DNA of 64,000 nucleotides. Origin: Chytridium lagenaria. Lineage: Eukaryota > Chytridiomycota > Chytridiomycetes > Chytridiales > Chytridiaceae. The stretch covers positions 62,001 through 126,000 of the forward strand of contig JAHLKC010000002.1 of assembly GCA_025449115.1 (NCBI GenBank), written 5' to 3'. How positions within the stretch are numbered: the stretch's first letter is position 1; every line of letters begins with the position of its first letter. Positions 50,384 to 60,979 of the stretch are shown piece after piece. The position numbers were made by a program, and so were the translations under genes. The notes beneath the pieces are model-generated. The model worked only from the letters and a program-made list of their open reading frames with translations. It was not told the DNA's origin and did no database searches.

Positions 50384-52544
50384 TCAAGGGATCCCGTTCA
50401 ACCTCCCGTAGTCACTTCGCACATCCATTGGTGTGGCAGCCTCAACATGAACGGCCACCATAGCCTTTACGTCACTTCCCCGGCTTCGAGTAACTCGTTC
50501 TAAATGCGACTCCGCCTTCACGTCAACGCTTCCTCGTCTTCGTGAAGACCTTTCCGACAAAGCCGGCGACTTTGCAGTCACATCAATACTCCCAGGTCTT
50601 CTCGTAGAATTCTCCAGTACTTTATCTTCCCGATTCTCTGACGTTAAATCCACACTCGTCCGCCGTCTCGATAGTCTCTCTGCCCGACTCTCCACTTTCT
50701 TCGGCCTAACTGGCTCCATCTTGCTCTCGATGGCTTCGGGTGTTGTAGCTTTTGAGCTCTTTCGCGAATCTTTCGCTCGACCTCGACGGCCTTTCCGAGA
50801 GCTGGATGGTTGTTTTTTAGTTGTCACCTGCTCTCCATCCTCCTCGTCCTGCTGCGACTGCTCGACTTTATCAAATAAATCTGCCCTAGCTGCATCAATC
50901 ATCAAAATCTCTTCCGTCTTGACCGTAAATGCTTCATCCCCGTCGCTATACCTTAAATGCACAGAGCCATTCTTCAAAAAGATTAAAAAAGATATGAAGG
51001 TAAGATATTCTTACCCTGTTCACTTTCAAAATGACCGCAAGGTAGAATTCAGTGGACAGAGGATCCCCAGGAGTCTCTCTGTACAATGCAAAACATCGAT
51101 CACCTGGCTTCATTTTCTTGGTCTTGTTACGGAAATGGAAAACCAAGCTACTTGCTACATTCCAAGAAGTATGTACGCTCTCAGATTCATCTGGCTCAAG
51201 ATCTTCCACAATGCACACCTAAGACAAAAATATTAGTTAGCATTTAGTCGATGTTAGCTACAAGAAAGATAGGCAAAAAGTTAATAGAATTTCCTTTCAT
51301 AAAAGGTTAGCACCTTATCCGCATTTTCTTCCTTGATATCTTTCACTTTAACTTGATAACACCGGAGAGCATCGTCCACCTTCACAAAAGCCGCCACGAT
51401 ATCCCCAACGGCAACATCTCCAGCCGTCTCCTTCTCTACAACTGGTGACCCAGGTTGTTCCACACTATTAACTCCACTTGAAATTCTTCCGCCTCTTCGT
51501 GCTCTTCGTTTACTCAAAGATGCGTCTGCATCATCATCAGGCGGCGTATCTTCCTTTCTCTCTTTCGTGACTGCCGTTTCGGTGCCTCTTGTGATTTCTC
51601 TTTCGCGAGTTGTGATGTCTTTTCAGTGACAATAGCTTCAATTGCGTTCGTGGGTTTTGGCTCAATATCCATGCCTTCTATTGCACTGGATGATGGCTTG
51701 GGGTATTCGGTCCGTCTGGTAACGTCCAATCTGTCCAGGTGCGTCCAGATCCACGTCCATCTCGGTGACTTTTGCTTTCAAGACACTTTCCTATGTAAAG
51801 AGTAAGCGTGTGACTTGGATTCATTTAGCAACCGTTTCTGTTGGCTTCTCAGATGGTATTTTCGAAGGACTAGATCCTCCATTCAACGTCTCCAACGCAT
51901 CTGCCGTCTTTACCTCAATCGGATGAGAACTTTCAGAATGGTTCGTCCGCGATGGTGTCAAAGGTTTTGATGGTGGTCCAGTTTTGTTGGTTTCCCAACT
52001 CCTCTTGCTTCATCTTCAGATATCTCCATATCGGAATACTCGGTGCTTGTTGACAGCGCCTTGCTGGTTCTGACGAATTTGGTGCAATGGTCGGGAGTTC
52101 TGATACATCATTTTTGTCACCAGTCTTATCCTGCTCAGCACTATCCCGCTGTTCCTTCTCTGCGGCCTTCTCCTCAGACATCTTCATCGCCGTCTCTTTC
52201 ATGCCCGCCCTGATCCTAGAAGCAACCGTATCCGACTTCAAGAACTCTCTTGACGACAAAAAATCCATCAACTGCGGGAACAGTTTCCTTTCACCATTAG
52301 CATGGTGTGAATTGATGGGATAGACTTACTTTTCGATAGCCGCCATCAATGACTTGTAGGGTGGCAATTGACCTTTCGCCAAGACCATTTCGTTTTCAAG
52401 CGCATTCTTGATTTCTTTGGTAAACTGCTCATGGTAGTCACTCTTTTGGAATTCTTCGAGGAGGAGTTTGCGCTGGGTGTCGAATTGGCCTCTACGGCGG
52501 TATTCCTTGATGAGGTCGTCTTCGAGAAGATGGAATGTGGACAT
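50384..52544 (-). CDS. Shg1/BOD1-like protein with two Tudor-like segments (frame broken)
   Basis: The N-terminus (LLEDDLIKEYRRRGQFDTQR, KLLLEEFQKSDYHEQF) matches the COMPASS-Shg1/BOD1 domain, a short helical module of Set1 histone H3K4 methyltransferase complexes. A long charged Glu/Lys/Ser linker follows. The C-terminal third has two segments like the tandem Tudor domain of SGF29: VGDIVAAFVKVDDALRCYQV, and GDRCFALYRET with STEFYLAVIL, continued after an intron by GSVHLRYSDGDEAFTV. The tail is Ser/Arg-rich with repeated RRGS/RRTS boxes. A chromatin role is likely. Frame changes near 51515, 51730-51930 and 52270 may be introns or indels. The Shg1 call is moderate and the Tudor call is by pattern only. 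Confidence 0.6.
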
Positions 52545-52843
52545 TCAATATTTATTTGTTGGCAACAATTTCAATGCTTTTTGCATGCACCAATTTGACA
52601 TGATCTTTTCGCAGTGGTGGCAAATGATCAGTATCAAAAAGTCAGAAAATGGCATATATATGATCAGAGGTCAGAACATGGCATACAATCAGACGGTCAT
52701 TCGGAACATCAACAACAGCATCATTCGTAAGAATATTTGATGGGGAAAGTTGCTCAAATACATGGGAATAGTGGGACGGGTGGGGAAACGCATATGAATA
52801 ATTCAGGAGAACACTGTTTAAATGGATAACCGAATGGCTACGA

Positions 52844-53513
52844 TCAAAGATCCTCTGACCTCACGCACGAAAACTTTGGACACTAAAAATAAGGAAAAAT
52901 AAAATAAAACATATTCAATAAATGCATAAACAATTGCTAGCAAAAGCAACCAAACACTCAGCTTACCGGTGAAGTGAAGCAAGATCGGTAAGGTTCCTTT
53001 AAAAAAGAATAAAATCATACAAATTGATTAGCACAAACAAAATGCGAAGGACAGAGCATGTTAAACTCACATCGACGCAAGTCTCTCCTTGGTCACATGG
53101 GTTCAGAAGACATGTAGCTCCATCCACTTGCATCATGAGTAGCTTCCTGCTGGGCTGGCAGGCTTTGCGGCAAGCCTCGATAGACTACCAAACAAAAACC
53201 ATGTTAAATAACCCCCCAGACTCAAAACCAATACAAAACTTTACACAAACGGACTACATCATTAAACAAAGTAGCGAGGCTGATAAGCTGGAAGGACGAT
53301 ACTTACGCCGAATGGAACCTTGCTGGAGCATCCTTTATACGAGATGTCGCATATCTTTTCATCTTGTTTATAGTAGAAAACAGTGTGATGTCCATTGCAC
53401 TCTTCAGTATGAGGAGGTATAGAGCAAGCACTGGGAAGAATCCCATTCGAAGTAGCAAGTGCCATGGTCGCAGAGGCGAGAAGAGCCATGACGGACAACA
53501 GAAGGCGAGTCAT
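52844..53513 (-). CDS. Secreted Kunitz/BPTI-like Cys-rich protein
   Basis: Four exons (53307-53513, 53071-53184, 52967-52996, 52844-52882), all joined at phase 0, give an intact 129-residue protein. Residues 1-20 form a signal peptide (LLLSVMALLASATMALA). Cysteines at 30, 39, 55, 62, 74 and 78 have spacing 8-15-6-11-3, against 8-15-7-12-3 in BPTI, and the chain has VFYYKQ and CDISYKGC where BPTI has its FYY.. and F.YGGC. The residue after the second Cys (P1 in inhibitors) is Asn, so trypsin inhibition is unlikely. A second Cys-rich tail follows (CLLNPCDQGETC, CFTSPCPKFSC). Kunitz domains are mainly animal proteins and rare in fungi. Function unknown; a secreted inhibitor or binding protein is plausible. 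Confidence 0.72.
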
Positions 53514-54662
53514 ATCAAAGTTTGTCTTTTCGTCACACTGACACGTTGCAACTGATTGTCTCTGACAAAGCACAATGAAAACCGTGCAAGGTCTTTCATG
53601 TTCAACCCCGGGTGGATCGTGATGGCGTCGACGGAGTAAATTAAATGGCAAAGGGTCGCTCCTGCAAATTCACGATGCTGGCCTGATGTGAACTAGAACT
53701 ATGTTCTGCAGAGAAGCCTCCAAGTGCTCGATTAAAGAATGAGGAAAATACCTCAGGTCCATGAGAAGATCTAGATGTATGAAGGAATGTTTAGTAGGAA
53801 GAAACCATTCCATTTATGACCACATTCGTAATTTCTTTGAATAAGTATTGCTTTTATGCTGTTAAGGAGAATTGGTTGACTTAATCCAACAGCTGACAAA
53901 GTGTGTCAAAAGTCCCGATGAAAGAGCAGCTGAACACCTTCAAATATTTTCTGCACACGTTTCCGCGATTTTTCAAGCGTTAACTACATTTACAACGTGA
54001 TTACTGGCGATGAGATACTTTGCTAATTAAGTCGAAACAGGAGCCACTACTGTTTCAATATATACTTTCATCGACAAAATATTATTCAATGGGTAATTCA
54101 CGCAGTAATTACAATTTGGGCCAACATGGCCAAAACGCATATGTTCAGAAGCCTTTTCGGGAAGATATACTTGAGGGGGATTTATTTAATAGAATTTTGG
54201 ACACCAAAATATCACGACTTCGTTAATGCATTTTAGGATAAAAACTACTCGGGCATTCGACTCGAAGATTTAGTAACGCTAGGTCGGTTGGGTCCTGTCA
54301 TAAAAGTCAAAGAAAAGAGATCCAGTTAAAACAAACTTCTATATTGAGGAGTACAGAGGCATATTTCTTCAAATTGGGTTACAGAAAAAGACCGTTATGA
54401 GCAGTTCTCCGTAAAAGGAGATGCAGATGAGCAACCAGAAAGAGCTCTATAATTGGTATCAAGCACACTGAGGCGATGAATTGCAAAGAAAGCACGTCAA
54501 GATCAAAATAAATAAAAGTTCAAGTCCAACGTTTTGTTTTACAGTTTTTCTTGTGTGAACACTTGATTGGGGTAGTGAGAAGGGTCTCGCCCTGTCTTTA
54601 CAACAACTGGGCGGAAAAAGAACAATGGAGAACAGTGACCTGTCGATTCAAGGCCGACCGTT
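53514..54662. other. Intergenic region, no gene seen
   Basis: About 1.15 kb between divergent genes. Short frames only (for example 54020-54226 plus), none with coding character. Contains the promoters of both neighbours. Confidence 0.45.
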
Positions 54663-56331
54663 ATGGCATCGAAGGAACAGGTTGGAGGTGTCGACAAAGT
54701 CATGGCTCTTCAAAAATCACGGTCCTGGCCTCACGTCGAGAACGAGGGTCAAGAGAGGCCTGCAAGGGCGCGGTCAAAGACAGAGGTGGATATCGGAAAG
54801 CCGTCAGATTTTGCTGTATCGCAGGGAGGAGGAAACGCCAATAAGATTTGTGACGAATCTGGTGTGGCTGGGGATGAGGAAAGAGGAATCACACTTGCCA
54901 CGTCGTCGTTCGTGAGGGAGGAAGACACGATGGCTTTAGAAAATGAAGTGGAGGAGAAAATGGCAAGGAGTAACCTTATCAGCGCTGGCGAAGTTGAGCA
55001 AATTACCTTGGAAGCTGTCGTTGTTGGCCATACTGTTGAGGAAGCCCTCGTTCAACATCGTACTTTTGGAGATACTATTGACGGTACAGCCAAAGAACCT
55101 TTACCTGCACATATGATTGCAGACATTGGAAGTACTACTGCCGAGTCGTCTGTTACCCCCAAGGAAGCTGCATTAAAAGAAAAACCACGTCGTTGCCGTT
55201 GAAGAAACATCAACTGCACGCAGGAAATCACGCGATAACGTCATTAGCGCTGCACTTGAAGAATCTTCAGTAGTCAATCCACATTTTGAATAACGTCCCC
55301 ACCGCCGCTCTCGTCGACACGTTGACTTTGAAGCAAAACATGATGAATGTCGAAAAAAACATCAGATTCCACCGCCCCTCCACAAGATGATCCCATTAAA
55401 ACACCCACACATGAAACATCAAGAAGCAATCTCGTCTCCAGCAGCCCTGCTTTTGCACAAGGCAATCATGATATCGACACGGTTTATAATGCCTTCGACT
55501 GCATTTAAAGAAAAATGATGTCGGCAGTGAAACTTCGGATGCCCATGATGGCGCCATCGACGCTGCAGAGAGTCTGTGGCGAATAGGGATAATCTCATCA
55601 ACACTACTTTCAGAGAACACTCTTTCCCACCCAATGATTCCATCATCAACAACCACCACCATAATTCTCACGAAACAACGCAAGATGTCAGCAATGAGAC
55701 ATTTACCAATTCCACGGAAAATGCCGTCAGAGCTAAAGATCCTTCCACTGCATTCATAACATCAGTCGCAGATATGCACAAAACCTCGTCGAACGCCTCC
55801 ATCAGCGTCACAGAAACTTCAGGACCATCTCTCACCAACCCCGTCAATGTGGACGAGGAGTCGAGTTCATTCACATTGTCAACAAACATCGCAAAGAACG
55901 TCGCGTTTCCTATTGACGCCACGACGGTATCGATGGACACACATGTATTACACCAAAAGGGGACAACCGATATGATGGAACGAAACGTGGAAATGGATTC
56001 AGAACTTCTTCATGCAGCGCATAGCGTGGAAACAGACCTTCTTCATGCAGCGCATAGCGTGGAAACAAACATTCTTGATGTAGCGCACAGCATCGAAACA
56101 GACCTTCTTCATGCACCACAAAACATGGAACCCCAAAACGTCGTTGAGGTCATCACCGCGTGGACTGACGTCACATCCATAAACCTATCCACGCATAACC
56201 ATGAACACAATCCACCACCTGAACTCCACCACCACCACCCCCACAACAAAGAAACCAACCAACATCAAACCTCCTCTAATCTTCATCCATCCAAAAAAAC
56301 CCACCATCCCCCCCAGATATCCTCTCAATAA
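54663..56331 (+). CDS. Repeat-containing hypothetical protein (frame broken)
   Basis: The frame from ATG 54663 encodes an acidic, Glu/Ala-rich chain (ENEVEEKMARSNLISAGEVE) to 55202. It resumes in other frames to 55576-56331, which is Thr/Ser/Asn-rich. Near the end are three full and one partial 11-residue repeats of the form LLHAAHSVETD. His/Pro-rich sequence follows. No domain is recognised. The frame changes near 55200, 55290 and 55560 may be indels. The gene could extend into the Pro-rich sequence after 56331. Confidence 0.45.
56005..56130. repeat. 33 bp tandem repeats, 3.8 copies
   Basis: Units at 56005-56037, 56038-56070, 56071-56103 and a partial 56104-56130. The first two differ by two or three bases; the third is more diverged. 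They encode 11-residue units [LI]L[HD][AV]AHS[VI]ET[DN]. Confidence 0.9.
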
Positions 56332-56886
56332 ACCCCTCCCAACATCCTCCGACGCCATCCTCGCAAGCGCCACCACATTCCGTCTCATCTCTCCACGTCC
56401 CTGGTCAACAACCCCATCAACCCCTCACCTCCTCCCCATCCCCCTCCCCGTCCCCACCACCACCCTCCGCGACCCCCCAACCCCGCGACCCCCCATACCC
56501 CGCGACCCCCCAAAATTCGACCCCCCAAAACCCACTCCCCCGCCAAAACACTCCCCCCAAAACCCCCCCAAAAAAAACCCACAGGCACATCCCACACCCA
56601 CCGTCTAAAAGACCTCGGCTGGCCCTTCCTCCCCCCCTCCACCCCCCCCTCTCCCTCCCATCCCCCCCGCAAAATCGGAACCCTCCTCCACGTCTCCCCG
56701 CGTCGTCAAAGACGCGTCGGATATCAAATGGGCTTCACCTCCACCCTCGTCACCACCTCTGATCGTGGCGCATGGGGCCATCGTGATCCTTCGTTTCGTC
56801 TACCTGCAGCCGATGGACGTGTGGGAGTGGAGATGGCCCCGCTTGTTGCTTTGGGGTGGTTGAAGAGCTTGGGATCTACTGATGGT

Positions 56887-57082
56887 GCGCGGTTTGGGAG
56901 TGGACCGAGGAGGTTGTGTCATGGAGGGTGGGAAGGGAATGATGGATGGAGATATTGATATTGCTCTTCCTACAGCGGCCGGACGTGTCAGATTCGAAAT
57001 AGTGATACCGCGCGGTTTGGGAGTGGACCGAGGAGGTTATGTCATGGAGGGTGGGAAGGGAACGATGGATGGAGATATTGAT
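56887..57082. repeat. 73 bp direct duplication, two copies 123 bp apart
   Basis: Copies 56887-56959 and 57010-57082 begin GCGCGGTTTGGGAGTGG and end GGAGATATTGAT. They differ at two positions only. The spacing of 123 bp keeps the reading frame. Confidence 0.92.
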
Positions 57083-57104
57083 CGCAGTTCAGAGTCGTCA
57101 AACC

Positions 57105-57107
<3 letters not shown>

Positions 57108-57136
<29 letters not shown>
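57108..57136. repeat. A29 homopolymer
   Basis: Twenty-nine consecutive A residues directly after the second 73 bp copy and a TAA-containing AACCATTA. This could be a plain microsatellite or the tail of a retroposed transcript; there is no visible target-site duplication. Confidence 0.9.
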
Positions 57137-57138
<2 letters not shown>

Positions 57139-57787
57139 GCTCGCCATCGTCAAATGATCAACATAGATTTGTAATGTACGTCTTTCCTCCACCCTTTTCG
57201 AATTACCGACTATGAGTAGACGGGTGTAAATCTCAAATGAAAAATACCGCGTTTCGTTCCACATATTACACGTAGTTTCCCCCCCAAAAACGTGCTGGAG
57301 TTGGACAATAGGGCGGTATCATCAACAACGGCATTTGTCCAGTAGACGGAATTGAGGAGGAGTTTTTTTTAATGCAATAAAACCCGTGATGGGACGTGGT
57401 GAAGATAAACAATGCTCTACTATTTTCCAGCACTTATCAAATATCCTTAATCCACCCTCTCTGTGAAACCACATATTCTTTCAACTGCATAAGACCCACA
57501 TCACAAATCCACGAAAACAAAACACTCACACCCTCACTTATTCACAACACCCACTCCAACATCAGAAACGCACAAAAAAGAAAGGCAAAAAAAACAAACC
57601 ATAACGTTTAATACATGTACTTTTGGCAAGTCAGTGCGACAAAGAGCAAGAAAATAAGCAACAGGGGGGAAAAGCAGATAGAAAGAAAGATAATAGATAT
57701 GCATGGTGTATGTACACAAAACAAAAAAAAAGAAAAAAGACAACAGAGACAACGGAGGGGAGGGGAGAGAAAAAAAAAAAAAAGGGA

Positions 57788-60404
57788 TCACACCGGCACA
57801 AAACTCCCAACAACCGGCCAATGATCACTCATATCCTCCTCCACAACCTCCCCAAAAGTCTTCCCCACCTTCAAAAACTCCACAACACCCCCCCAACATC
57901 AATCCCCTCAACCCCAAACACATAATCCACTCTCGCACTCCCCCCCTCCCTCCCCTCCCCACTCCTCCGTCCCTCCATCATCTGCACAACCCCATTCCGC
58001 GCAGGATCAAAAGTCGCAGCCCCTTCATCCGCAAAAAAATCATAAAGAGGCGGTGACGCCCCTCCAAGCATATTCAAAACTCCCTCCCGGTACTCAAGTG
58101 TCCCCGCGCAAACATTCAGGTTTCCAGCTACAATCACCGCCGTATCCCTCGCCATCGCCACGAGGTGGTGCAGCGCCGGGGGTGGGTGGAACGGGGGTGT
58201 CGCGTACCGGATCGCAGAGGCGTCCGTGTGGGCGGGTGGAGGGGTAAGGTGTCGTCTGGGGAGGAGGGCGGGGACGGTGGGGAAGGTCGGGCATGGAGAC
58301 CAGCGTATTCGTCGAGCATGTCAAAGTCGTCGTTGAGAAGGTCGTCGAGGGGGTCTCGCTTGCGCGGGGCTGGGGTTGTGGTGAGGAGGGTGTCGAGGGC
58401 GAGGGAGGAGAGGGAGAGGATGACTTCGCGGATGTAGGAGGATATTTCTTTGAGTTGACGGCCGCGTTTGACGGTATCGTCTGTTTGAAAACGAAAAGCA
58501 TGAGTAAAAAATCATAAAGAGAAGACATGACATGGAGCATAATTTTAACAAGGCGAAAACCGAAAACATAAAGAACATAAAAGATGAATAATGATTTGAG
58601 GGTACTGAAAACAAACGAAAACTCACGAGCATCCAGATGCGTATTAAAGCACAACAACCTCTTCCCCTTTCCCCAAAACTCCCCGCATCCAACAAAATTG
58701 CTCGAATCCCCTTCCTGCTCCTTGTCGCTGACACCGTAAACGTCCTTGAAGACGGTACAGTCAACGGAATCGGGTACAAGCTCAAGTGAGGGTCAGGCCG
58801 TTTTGTCGGTGGGTACATGCGTCTCGTTGTACGAGGAACAGAAAGGGGGTCGTCCGAGTCTTCACCGGATTTCCAGGGATCGGCTCGGGAGTAGGCGAGC
58901 CAGAGTCCACCAGTAGCAGAAAGATAAAAGGCTATAGTGTTAAAGGTGTCGGCAAGGAGGGGGAGCTTGGTGGTGGATTTGAGAGAGGGAGGGATCGAGT
59001 GCGTGCTAGAGAGGGCTGCGGTGAGGGCGTCAACGCCAGGACCCCAGACCTGATTTTCATTGATTTGGAAGGGAAAAGAAGAGAAAAATAAAAAAATTAG
59101 TTTGGGTTTCGTGTTGGGGATGAGCCATGAGCGTGGAACAGGACGAACCTCTTGCAAAAGACAAACATGAATGCCTCGACAAAAGTCGGCGATTCTCTCT
59201 GATCTGGCAGCAGTGCTCAATTTGTACCCTCCCACGCCAGTCTTATCCAAAGGGTTTTGAGCGGCTGATGCGCATTTGGCGCAAAGAGGGAGGGGAGGAG
59301 GAAGGTGTTGAAGGAGCATATGGACAGTGGATGAATGCCTGCAGGGATGTTGATGGATGCCGCGGGTGGTTTGACCATGACGGCGGATTGTGTGGAGGAA
59401 GCTTCAGACGATGACATTATCGATAAGAGGTCGTCGTCTTTGCCATGACCCGAGTCGTGGAGGTCAGTCGTGGCGAGTGGTGGCGGTGCGGCCTTGGGTG
59501 GGATGATGGTGGGAGGGGGTTGGACGTCATGTTTGGGAATAAGAGGAGGAGGGGATGCTGGGGTAGCTATGAGGCGAGGAGATGGAGTGGGAGGTTGCAT
59601 GTGAGGTTGCGGAGTGGGCTGAGTTTGTTGTGGCGGAGGTGATTTGGGAGAAATGATGCTGCTGCGACGACGAGAGGAGGTGGATGATGGAGTCACGACG
59701 AGATGTGCTGCAGGGTAGTAGGGCACGGCAAAGTCTGACGATTCTGCAGTGAGAGGGTCCAAGAATTCATGAGCAACAACAGACTTTCTTGATGGAAAGG
59801 TTGCATGCTGTTGACGTTGACGAGCGGATGTAGGTGCAGCTGGTTTGGATGACTTGCTAGACCTCCTTCCACTACTGGTCGTGGATGCAGCAGATGACGT
59901 GGTGTTGGTGTTGGTGGAGAGAATAGGCCCAAAGCCCAGCTCCAAATCAATGTTGGTGGTTGTTGATATTGGGGTGGCGGTGGTGATTGTTACGGTGTTG
60001 GTTCCTTGGTCCCCATCCTTTTGCTGATGCTGATGAATCTGATGCAGTGATGGCGCAGCAGAATGCCGATGCTTTTGCATGCTAGTAGCAGTAGGAGGAG
60101 GAGGAGGAGTGGGAGTAGTAGTAGTATTGGTTGTGGCAAGAGTAGAAGGTGAACGTGAAGAAGAAGAGGAAGAAGAAGAAGATGACGGTGATGGTGATGG
60201 TGATGATGACGGTGATGATGATGACGATGGGATGGATGATGAGAGTAGAGATGGTGGTGAAGGTGAAGGAGAGAGAAAGTCTTTTACAGTATTATCAGCA
60301 GTAATAGCAGTAGCAGTACTACTAGTACCAGTAGTAGTAATAGCAGTACTAGTACTATTAAGGTCCAGCATCAGAGAGGATGGAGGACTTGAAAGGGAAG
60401 CCAT
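57788..60404 (-). CDS. Endonuclease/exonuclease/phosphatase-fold enzyme with long disordered N-terminus (frameshifts)
   Basis: The first 370 or so residues from ATG 60404 are Ser/Thr/Pro-rich and disordered. The catalytic domain then begins with LSICSFNTFLLPSLF, followed by ERIADFCRGIHVCLLQEV (Mg-binding Glu), FNTHLDA, VIVAGNLNVCAGTLEYR, RVDYVFGVEGI and the C-terminal EDMSDHWPVVGSF with the catalytic SDH. This is the fold of neutral sphingomyelinases and inositol phosphatases; the spacing is most like sphingomyelinase-type members, but the substrate is inferred. The usual GDxN is GNLN here. Frames must be joined at several points, one at the C7 run 57888-57894 (one more or two fewer bases gives DVGG..VEFLKVGKTFGE), others near 58170 and 59260. 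Introns flank 58500-58620 and 59020-59100. Confidence 0.75.
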
Positions 60405-60979
60405 TTCTTATTAATTTTATAATTAATTAATATTTATTACTTTAAAAATAAATAAATAATAAATAAATAAATAAATAAATAATAAGATGTGTTACACAAC
60501 TCCAAACTCGCCTCCCTCTTTTTCAATTAATTGATTTCATTTTCTTTTTCTTATCATTCATTCATTCATCCATCCATGAATTAATTATTATATATTTAAT
60601 TAAATTAATTAGTATAGTCTTGTCCGAACCTATGGATGCATCATCATCATCCTATTCATCCTCCTCCATCAGACATTCAATTGTCCAGTCGTGTCCAGTC
60701 AGTCAGTTTAGAGTATATAATAGTCCGTCTATAAGATAAACTCTATATATTCAATAAATAAATAAACATCACCTCTCTCTCTCTCTCTCTCTCACTCACT
60801 CAACTCACTCAACTCAACTCAACTCATCCATCCATCCATCCATCCCTATACTCATCCTTATCCTATCATCCTATCATCCTGTCCTATCACCCTCCTACTC
60901 CTACTCCTACTACCAAATACTACCACTCCACTACTCACACTACCAAAATACTAAGACCCGTCACATCACATCAGGCAGC
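60405..60979. promoter_or_regulatory. Divergent promoter region of the EEP-fold gene and CDC6, with microsatellites
   Basis: 575 bp between opposing start codons. It holds AATA repeats (60450-60481), a TATATAA-like box near 60715-60721, a CT run (60773-60793), CAACT pentamers and CATC tetramers up to about 60846. Long pyrimidine runs are common in fungal promoters. No E2F- or MCB-type site is seen. Confidence 0.55.

Larger units (their letters stand above)
56332..57787. other. Low-complexity region: C-rich tract, duplicated block, A29 and polypurine tract
   Basis: From 56332 to 56680 the plus strand is extremely C-rich (Pro-rich in translation). A 73 bp block is present twice (56887-56959, 57010-57082), then an A29 run at 57108-57136. 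From about 57640 to 57787 the plus strand is almost pure purine and forms the 3' flank of the next minus-strand gene. Frames of 70-90 codons exist (56728-56958), but none is recognised. Confidence 0.5.
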
